Shown here: piece by piece, positions 1 to 4,632 of the stretch | Layout: every line of letters starts with the position of its first letter | Position numbering within the stretch: the stretch's first letter is position 1 | Assembly: GCA_001803705.1 (NCBI GenBank) | Contig: MHDY01000154.1 | Coordinates: 138 to 9,499, forward strand | DNA: 9,362 bases | DNA from: Nitrospirae bacterium GWC2_56_14 | GTDB lineage: Bacteria > Nitrospirota > UBA9217 | Direction: 5' to 3' | Program-made: the position numbers and the translations under genes | The notes under the pieces: generated by a model | Seen by the model: only the letters and a program-made list of their open reading frames with translations | Databases searched by the model: none | What the model was told of the DNA's origin: nothing

Positions 1-502
1 TCTGTTGCTGCTGCTTGCGTGCCATGGGATTTTCTCGATCCATGTCCCATTTCAGCGGATTATCAGCTATACTGCCGAATACGGGTCATCTCGTCGTCAC
101 TACGAATAACATGCTCATAAAAATTACTCTGCCAGAATTTCCCTCGGGCATTGGTATCTTCTGCCTTTATTGCCTTTAACCATGCAGTAACACACAACGA
201 TTTGAACGCTCCGACGACATTGCCTAACGTAGGGGAATCCCCTTGCAGGTGTCCTATACGGATAATGATATTCCGTGAAAATGGTTCGGCATGACAATGT
301 ATTCATCCAGATCAATACCTGAAAAACGGAACGGAAGGCTATTCCATTCGTTGTCAATAATTTCGCACAACTGTGGAAATTTGTCGAAGTAGCAACCGCG
401 ATCGAACGTACAGAGCGTCACAAAGTACGTTCCGCCAGAGGCATAGTCATAATTCCGTAACCGGATGGAACGGCGGTGATGAATATCCGGATTGTACGTC
501 AT
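1..502 (-). pseudogene. REP-associated tyrosine transposase (RAYT, IS200-like Y1 family), frameshifted and cut by the window edge
   Basis: Y1 transposases of this family are HUH single-strand endonucleases that act on REP hairpins. The start at 502 gives a typical RAYT N-terminus (MTYNPDIHHRRSIRL, then GGTYFVTLCTFDR). The metal-binding HUH motif is intact as MPNHFHG (His codons at 283 and 277). Directly after it the frame is lost near 268-272 and the original frame stops at 254-256. Similarity resumes in another frame as TLGNVVGAFKS, then FWQSNFYEHVIRSDDEMTRIRQY, which holds the likely catalytic Tyr (117-119). A second frameshift near 68 restores the first frame and reads ADNPLKWDMDRENP, the usual C-terminal part, to the window edge. 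The two shifts cancel in frame, but the segment between them is out of frame and contains a stop, so the gene should be inactive. It may be trans-mobilised or simply decaying. The family call is firm; exact frameshift positions are approximate. Confidence 0.85.
229..254 (+). repeat. REP-like element inside the RAYT coding sequence
   Basis: The plus strand reads GTAG followed by GGGAATCCCC, TTGC and AGGTGTCC. It shares the GTAG head and the CTTGC core with the two REPs at 515-590. The hairpin is imperfect: two G-C pairs, one A-T, two mismatches, then two C-G pairs. On the transposase strand it encodes the residues GHLQGDSPT, between the HUH motif and the TLGNVVGAFKS block, a stretch that varies in length among RAYTs. 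Whether it is still recognised as a REP is unknown. Confidence 0.5.
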
Positions 503-514
503 AACACATCCATT

Positions 515-541
515 GTAGGGATACCTTCCTTGCGGGAATCC
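515..541 (+). repeat. REP element, plus orientation (left half of a BIME)
   Basis: GTAG (515-518) is followed by a 7-base stem GGATACC (519-525), a loop containing CCTTGC (526-534), and the partner GGAATCC (535-541), with one mismatched pair. GTAG before an imperfect hairpin is the known signature of REPs recognised by RAYT transposases. It lies 13 bases upstream of the RAYT start codon and is oriented opposite to the REP at 566-590. Confidence 0.7.
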
Positions 542-565
542 TGCTTTCGAAATCAAAATCATCAT

Positions 566-590
566 GGGCACCCGCAAGGGGCGCCCCTAC
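566..590 (-). repeat. REP element, minus orientation (right half of a BIME)
   Basis: On the minus strand GTAG (590-587) precedes GGGCGCCC, a CTTGC loop and GGGTGCCC. This is an 8-pair stem with a single G-T wobble on that strand. With the REP at 515-541 it forms an inverted pair with both GTAG heads facing outward and 24 bases between the hairpins, which is the classic BIME layout. Its outer edge meets the hsdR remnant, so it marks the break in that gene. Confidence 0.75.
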
Positions 591-596
591 ATAGAC

Positions 597-747
597 AACC
601 TTCGCGTTCCCGGTTAATGCGTCCTTGATTGTCAGGAATTTTGACTTCAACAAACGCCAGCGGCATGCCGTTGACGGGGAGGGTTTTGTCAGGTCGGAAC
701 TCGTCTTCACCGTTCTTGCACGTTAGTTCGGTAACAACATGAAAGCA
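597..747 (-). pseudogene. hsdR: Remnant of type I restriction enzyme subunit R (N-terminal nuclease domain)
   Basis: The minus strand encodes CFHVVTELTCKNGEDEF, then RPDKTLPVNGMPLAFVEVKIPDNQ and RINRERE. This matches the N-terminal PD-(D/E)XK nuclease region of HsdR, the subunit that cuts and translocates DNA in type I restriction systems. The RPD aspartate and the EVK pair are the expected catalytic residues. Only about 50 codons survive. Upstream the frame meets a stop (TAA) within 15 bases of the TTG at 753, and downstream the homology ends where the REP at 566-590 begins. There are no helicase motifs and no hsdM or hsdS in the window. It is a fossil of a restriction locus; no activity is expected. 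Confidence 0.72.
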
Positions 748-1076
748 GCTCAAACGGGTAGCTTAACCAAGGCCAAATATATGAAAAAGCGAGTGTCCCG
801 GCAAGGAATACTTCTGAATGATTGAATGGAGGAAACGCTTGCACCTCCTGCAATCCTAGTAGACTAGCGTTTAGGCTTTGCGTAAAGCCTCTCATTACCT
901 CCTCTCCTTGTTCAGCTAAATCCGCCCACTCTCGATAGTCGCCATTTTAGTTGTAGTACGTACATATCTACCAGCACTTAAATCAAATAGATATCTGCCA
1001 GAGCTTGACACGACTTGCAAATTAAGGCTTATATGCCTTTCATTGTCGCGAAAAAAGTTTGTGAGGGAATGTAGCG
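748..1076. other. Intergenic stretch with small hairpins and one doubtful short ORF
   Basis: I see no convincing gene here. There are three things to note. First, AAACGCT (833-839) and AGCGTTT (866-872) are a perfect inverted pair enclosing two smaller dyads, TGCA-N5-TGCA and CTAG-N4-CTAG. Second, a perfect 7-base stem with a GCGT loop sits at 873-890, without a T-run on either strand. Third, a minus-strand ORF of 62 codons (895 to 707) starts behind a strong double Shine-Dalgarno (AGGAGAGGAGGTA directly before ATG), but its last third overlaps the hsdR remnant in another frame and I recognise no domain. The area looks visibly richer in A+T than the signalling genes to its right. Confidence 0.5.
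1005..1035 (+). promoter_or_regulatory. Possible sigma70-type promoter for the kinase-regulator operon
   Basis: TTGACA (1005-1010) is a perfect -35 box. The best -10 candidate is TATATG at 1030-1035, four of six matches with a 19-base spacer, or TTATAT one base earlier with an 18-base spacer and a poorer match. The start codon at 1077 would lie about 35 bases past the predicted start point. The -10 and spacing are imperfect, so this is tentative. Confidence 0.3.
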
Positions 1077-3044
1077 GTGGACACACTTGACCAGCACGTA
1101 ATCCGGCAACTGTTTGACGACTACATTCGTATGTATGCATCCCGCGATGATCGGCTCACGGAGTTTTTCAGCGAGGACTTTTCCGGCATCACCGGCAGCG
1201 GCGAGGAACTGACCAGGGAGCTGGATGAATGGATCGCCATTACCCGCCAGGACTTCGCCCAGGTCAAGGACCCGCTGAGAATAGAACTGAAAGATCTTAT
1301 CACCCAGTCATTGTCCGATACGATAGCCGTCGCCACCAGCTCCTTCATTATTCATCTGCCGATCAAGGACCATATCCTTTCACGCAAGACAGCCCGCCTG
1401 GTTCTGATTTTCCGCAAGGAATCGGCAGGCTGGAAAATCTGTCACAGCAGCATTTCCATTCCGTTTGCCATGGCCCAGGAGGGGGAAATCTACCCTCTGC
1501 AGGATATGGAGGAGCGTAACAAGCTGCTGGAAGAGCTGATTGAAGAACGAACCATTGAGCTATCCGAGGCGAAAAAGGCCGCGGAGGCAGCCAATATCGC
1601 GAAAAGCCAGTTCCTCGCGGTCATGAGCCACGAAATCCGCACACCCATCAACGCCCTGGTCGGCTTCAGTTCTTTGGCACGCACTGCAACCGATCCGGTC
1701 AAGCTGGGTCAGTACCACGCCATTCTCGAACAGTCGTCCCGTTCCCTGATGGAGTTGGTAGATGACATCCTGGATATGAGCAAGATCGAGGCGGGACGGA
1801 TGGAATGCGAGTCGGTTCCGTTTAACCTGCGGCAGCTGATCGGCAGCCTGGAAGAGCAGTATAAGCATCTGGCCGCCCGCAAGGTATTGCTGTTTCATGT
1901 TCTTGTTCAAGACAATGTGCCTGCCTGGGTACTGGGTGATCCGGTCCGCCTGCGCCAGATCCTGGCCAACCTGCTGGCCAACGCCATCAAATTTACCGTC
2001 AGTGGTGGGGTTTCCTTCAGCATTAGTACGGGCAATAGTGAGCCAATGCTCCGATTCGAAGTACGGGATACTGGTATCGGCATCCCGGATTCCAGTCTTG
2101 CTCTGCTGTTTCAGCCGTTCCGGCAGCTCGATTCCACAATCACCCGCAAGTTCGGCGGCTCCGGCCTCGGACTGGCCATTGTGCACAGCCTGGTGACCAT
2201 GATGCAGGGGACCGTTGCTGTTGACAGCCGCGAGGGGGAGGGGAGCTGTTTTGTCGTCGAACTGCCGCTTCTGGCGACCGGACAGCTGCCGTCGGAACTC
2301 AGCGCGCCGCCAGTGATCCTGGCGCAGGGACTGGTTCTCGTTGTCGAAGACAATGAATTCAACCGCAGATTGCTGAAAGATTACCTGACTTCCTGGGGGC
2401 AAGAGGTTCTGCTGGCGGAAGATGGCTGGCAGGCGTTGGAACTCCTGGAACAGCAGAGCTTCGATCTTATCCTGCTGGACATCCGCATGCCAGGGATTGA
2501 CGGCATCGAAGTCGCCACCCGGATACGGCAGCAGGAGCTGGTCCGGTCGGAAAAACCTGTGCCGATCATCACCATCACCGCCGATGCCGACGCCGCCACC
2601 CGCGAAGCGTGCCTGAGCGCCGGCATCAACGCGGTGCTGGCAAAGCCGGTGCTCCCTGAACAGTTGGCCAGGACAATTGCGGCCCACCGTGGAGATCCCA
2701 TGGTCGATTCAGTAGGGAGCGAACTGTTGAACCTGCAGGCCGGCAGCGACCTGGGAAGCGACCCCGAACACGCCCGGCAGTATCGGGAAATGCTCCTGAA
2801 GGATATTGCAGAAGAACTGCAGTGCCTGCTGACAGCCCTTGGGGGTGATGACCGCGACAGCCTTGGCCGGGCCGCCCATTCCCTGAAAGGTCTGTGCGGA
2901 CATCTGGCAAACCCGGAGCCGGCCGAACTGGCGGCCTGGCTGCAGCAGCATGCCTCAGCCGCCGGGGTTGAACAGCTGCGGCGGGTGACAGAGCAGTTGC
3001 GAATGGCCTGCCAACGATTGCCCGGCGCGGAAGAGTCCTCATGA
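1077..3044 (+). CDS. Soluble hybrid histidine kinase with NTF2-like sensor, receiver and HPt domains
   Basis: This 655-residue protein senses a signal and passes phosphate through a His-Asp-His relay, probably on to the next gene's receiver. The GTG start is supported by GAGGG at 1063-1067. Residues 1-135 resemble a SnoaL/NTF2-like fold (FDDYIRMYASRDDRLTEFF near the start, WKICHSSISIPF at its end), which here would be the input domain. A short coiled coil follows (about 143-175). HisKA has the H-box MSHEIRTP with His185. HATPase shows the N-box (N298, N302), DTGIG (331-335) and GSGLGL (361-366). The receiver (about 418-535) has acidic E424/D425, phospho-acceptor D468, T501 and K523. The HPt domain (about 560-650) has AAHSLKG with His601. 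There is no membrane segment or signal peptide, so it should be cytosolic. It overlaps the next gene by ATGA, implying coupled translation. The ligand is unknown. Confidence 0.93.
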   Translation: MDTLDQHVIRQLFDDYIRMYASRDDRLTEFFSEDFSGITGSGEELTRELDEWIAITRQDFAQVKDPLRIELKDLITQSLSDTIAVATSSFIIHLPIKDHILSRKTARLVLIFRKESAGWKICHSSISIPFAMAQEGEIYPLQDMEERNKLLEELIEERTIELSEAKKAAEAANIAKSQFLAVMSHEIRTPINALVGFSSLARTATDPVKLGQYHAILEQSSRSLMELVDDILDMSKIEAGRMECESVPFNLRQLIGSLEEQYKHLAARKVLLFHVLVQDNVPAWVLGDPVRLRQILANLLANAIKFTVSGGVSFSISTGNSEPMLRFEVRDTGIGIPDSSLALLFQPFRQLDSTITRKFGGSGLGLAIVHSLVTMMQGTVAVDSREGEGSCFVVELPLLATGQLPSELSAPPVILAQGLVLVVEDNEFNRRLLKDYLTSWGQEVLLAEDGWQALELLEQQSFDLILLDIRMPGIDGIEVATRIRQQELVRSEKPVPIITITADADAATREACLSAGINAVLAKPVLPEQLARTIAAHRGDPMVDSVGSELLNLQAGSDLGSDPEHARQYREMLLKDIAEELQCLLTALGGDDRDSLGRAAHSLKGLCGHLANPEPAELAAWLQQHASAAGVEQLRRVTEQLRMACQRLPGAEESS

Positions 3045-4399
3045 ACAGTGACGCACGGATACTGGTGGTTGACGATAAACAGAGCTTCTGTTTCATAATC
3101 AAAGGCTACCTGGAGGATGCCGGGTATCAGGTTGCCTGCGCCGCAAGCGGAACTGAAGCTCTGGCTGAACTGGAGCAGGTGCGTTTTGACCTGATCCTGT
3201 CCGACATGGTCATGCCGGGGATGGATGGGCTCGAATTACTGCGCCAGGTGCGCAGCCGAACATCGCAGATCCCGTTTGTGCTGGCCACCGCCCATGGGAG
3301 TGTCGACAGCGCCGTTGCTGCCATGAAAGAGGGGGCCGACGACTATCTGCTGAAACCGCTACACCGGGACGAGTTGCTGCTGGTGGTTGAACGGTTGCTG
3401 GAACAGGCCAAGATCAGGATGAACTACAATCAGATGCTGGATGCAGAACGGGAAAAGTTCAGTTTCCAAAACATAACCAGCAACTCTCCGGCCATGGGAA
3501 AGACCCTTGCCGCGGCCCGGCAGGTGGCTGCTTCCCCTCGTACCACCATTTCCCTCCATGGTGAAAGCGGGGTGGGAAAAGAGGTGCTGGCACGGGCTAT
3601 CCATATCGCATCAGGGCAGAACATGACCAGTTTTGTGGCGGTAAACTGCGCCGCCATACCGGAAACCCTGCTGGAAAGCGAACTGTTCGGCCACGTGAAA
3701 GGGGCCTTTACCGGTGCCGATTCTGAGCGTGCCGGGAAGTGCAGCCGGGCCCGGGGCGGTACCCTGTTTCTGGACGAGATCGGCGACATGCCGCTGTCGC
3801 TCCAGCCCAAACTGCTGCGTCTGCTGGAGGAACGGGTCTATGAAAAGGTCGGCTCCGACCGCCCGATTCCCGCCGACTTCAGGATCATCGTCGCCACCCA
3901 TCGCAACCTGGATGAATGCTGCGAGCAGGGGACCTTCCGCCGGGATCTGTACCACCGGCTGAACATCTTCCCCATTGCTATCCCCCCCTTGCGCGACCGG
4001 CGCGAGGACATCGCACAGCTGGCCGAGCAGTTCCTGAACAGCCTCAGGAAGCACCAGGGCAAGCCGTTGCCCGGCCTCTCGCAGGCAGCTCTTGATCAGC
4101 TGCTAGCCTACGACTGGCCTGGCAATGTCCGCGAATTGCGTAACCTGCTTGAATATGCCACCATCATCACCAGTGGCGACCTGATCCAACCGGAACACCT
4201 GCGCCTGCAGGAGCAATCGCCCCCTTTCCTTGAAGAGCAGGCAAACGGCCGCATCTCCCTCACGTTCAATTTCTCTTCCGAAGAGTTCTCACTGGATGCC
4301 GTGAACCGGCAGGTCATGGAGTGGGCGCTGGCCCAGAGCAACAACAACAAATCCTCTGCCGCCCGCCTGCTGAAGGCGTCGCGCAAGTTGTTTTACTAA
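3041..4399 (+). CDS. NtrC-family sigma54-dependent response regulator with shortened C-terminal HTH
   Basis: This 452-residue protein should activate sigma54 RNA polymerase when phosphorylated. The receiver (1-120) has D11/D12, phospho-acceptor D55 (LILSDMVMPG), T83 and K105. The AAA+ domain has Walker A GESGVGK (174-180), the sigma54-contacting GAFTGA loop (221-226), Walker B LFLDE (242-246), FRRDLYHRLN (299-308) and PGNVREL (360-366). The C-terminus has a Fis-type helix-turn-helix start, NNNKSSAARLLKASRKLFY, but ends at that tyrosine. Relatives usually carry about eight to ten more residues (YRLxKxG-like) completing the recognition helix. The bases after the stop do not encode that ending in any frame I tried. 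The start overlaps the kinase stop (ATGA), so the pair is almost certainly a cognate system. Probable targets are the dyads at 4411-4445 just downstream. DNA binding could be weakened by the short helix. Confidence 0.93.
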   Translation: MNSDARILVVDDKQSFCFIIKGYLEDAGYQVACAASGTEALAELEQVRFDLILSDMVMPGMDGLELLRQVRSRTSQIPFVLATAHGSVDSAVAAMKEGADDYLLKPLHRDELLLVVERLLEQAKIRMNYNQMLDAEREKFSFQNITSNSPAMGKTLAAARQVAASPRTTISLHGESGVGKEVLARAIHIASGQNMTSFVAVNCAAIPETLLESELFGHVKGAFTGADSERAGKCSRARGGTLFLDEIGDMPLSLQPKLLRLLEERVYEKVGSDRPIPADFRIIVATHRNLDECCEQGTFRRDLYHRLNIFPIAIPPLRDRREDIAQLAEQFLNSLRKHQGKPLPGLSQAALDQLLAYDWPGNVRELRNLLEYATIITSGDLIQPEHLRLQEQSPPFLEEQANGRISLTFNFSSEEFSLDAVNRQVMEWALAQSNNNKSSAARLLKASRKLFY

Positions 4400-4410
4400 C
4401 CCCACCAATA

Positions 4411-4426
4411 TGTCTCATACGGGACA
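4411..4426. promoter_or_regulatory. Activator-site candidate 1 (TGTCT-N6-GGACA)
   Basis: TGTCT (4411-4415), six bases, then GGACA (4422-4426): four of five arm positions are symmetric. It begins 11 bases after the regulator's stop codon, and its centre is 19 bases from that of site 2. It lies about 105 bases upstream of the predicted sigma54 start point, a usual distance for an NtrC-type enhancer. Confidence 0.5.
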
Positions 4427-4428
4427 GC

Positions 4429-4446
4429 TTGTCCGAGCTCGGACAA
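4429..4446. promoter_or_regulatory. Activator-site candidate 2, perfect 18-base palindrome
   Basis: TTGTCCGAGCTCGGACAA is a perfect palindrome whose core is TGTCC-N6-GGACA, the same half-sites and spacing as sites 1 and 3. It is centred about 75 bases upstream of the sigma54 -12 GC. The cognate binder is inferred to be the regulator encoded immediately upstream. A rho-independent terminator is less likely because no T-run follows. Confidence 0.65.
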
Positions 4447-4497
4447 ATTCCCAATACCAATCTTCATAACATACCGAAATAAAACAAATCCCTCCGG

Positions 4498-4513
4498 TGG
4501 CACGAATTTCGCT
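4498..4513 (+). promoter_or_regulatory. Sigma54 (RpoN) -24/-12 promoter
   Basis: TGGCACGAATTTCGCT matches the sigma54 consensus TGGCACG-N4-TTGCW except for one base (TC instead of TT in the -12 box). The key GG (4499-4500) and GC (4511-4512) are present with exactly ten bases between them. Transcription would start near 4524, giving a leader of roughly 110 bases to the TTG start of the fibre gene. A sigma54 activator gene directly upstream and palindromic sites at enhancer distance make this call much stronger than the match alone. Confidence 0.75.
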
Positions 4514-4547
4514 GGCTAAGTACTGATTCTCGCGAACAAAAACAATT

Positions 4548-4565
4548 CTGTCCTGTTTGGGACAG
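4548..4565. promoter_or_regulatory. Third TGTCC-N6-GGACA dyad, downstream of the sigma54 promoter
   Basis: CTGTCC (4548-4553) and GGACAG (4560-4565) are a perfect inverted pair with a six-base spacer, the same architecture as sites 1 and 2. It lies about 25-40 bases past the predicted start point, so it would be transcribed into the leader and could also fold as a 6-pair RNA hairpin. It may be a repression or feedback site, or an enhancer site acting from downstream. Confidence 0.5.
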
Positions 4566-4620
4566 TTGCGTGCGAACCGGAAGGTACCAAATACTTTTCA
4601 GCATGATGACTGTCACCCAT

Positions 4621-4626
4621 TGGAGG
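4621..4626 (+). promoter_or_regulatory. Ribosome binding site that selects the TTG start at 4633
   Basis: TGGAGG lies six bases before TTG at 4633. The in-frame GTG at 4570 and ATG at 4603 or 4606 have no comparable site at proper spacing; GGAAGG at 4579-4584 is too far from 4603. The TTG start also gives a clean signal peptide beginning with Lys-Arg. Confidence 0.6.
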
Positions 4627-4632
4627 CTTACC

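Noticed and set aside
262..274. Programmed ribosomal frameshift in the RAYT gene
   Set aside because: There is no slippery heptamer at the break, and a second, distant shift is needed as well. Ordinary mutation or sequencing error explains it better.
794..809. Additional TGTCC-N6 half-dyad upstream of the kinase
   Set aside because: Only the left arm matches; the right arm is GGAAT instead of GGACA. It also lies nearly 270 bases from the kinase start inside remnant DNA, so autoregulation is not supported.
873..890. Terminator hairpin AGGCTTT-GCGT-AAAGCCT
   Set aside because: The stem is perfect, but no T-run follows on either strand and no intact gene ends next to it.
916..1140. Minus-strand 74-codon open frame across the kinase start
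   Set aside because: It overlaps the kinase start and its leader, has no recognisable motif, and I saw no good initiation signal.
1560..2687. Long minus-strand open frame of 375 codons opposite the kinase
   Set aside because: It is antisense to clear HisKA/HATPase/receiver coding sequence, is Gln/Arg-rich without any motif, and has no ribosome site I could see. It is a shadow of a high-G+C gene.
4420..4450. Rho-independent terminator after the regulator gene
   Set aside because: The palindrome could fold, but it is followed by ATTCCC with no T-run, and the same half-sites recur at fixed spacing twice more, which fits protein binding sites better.
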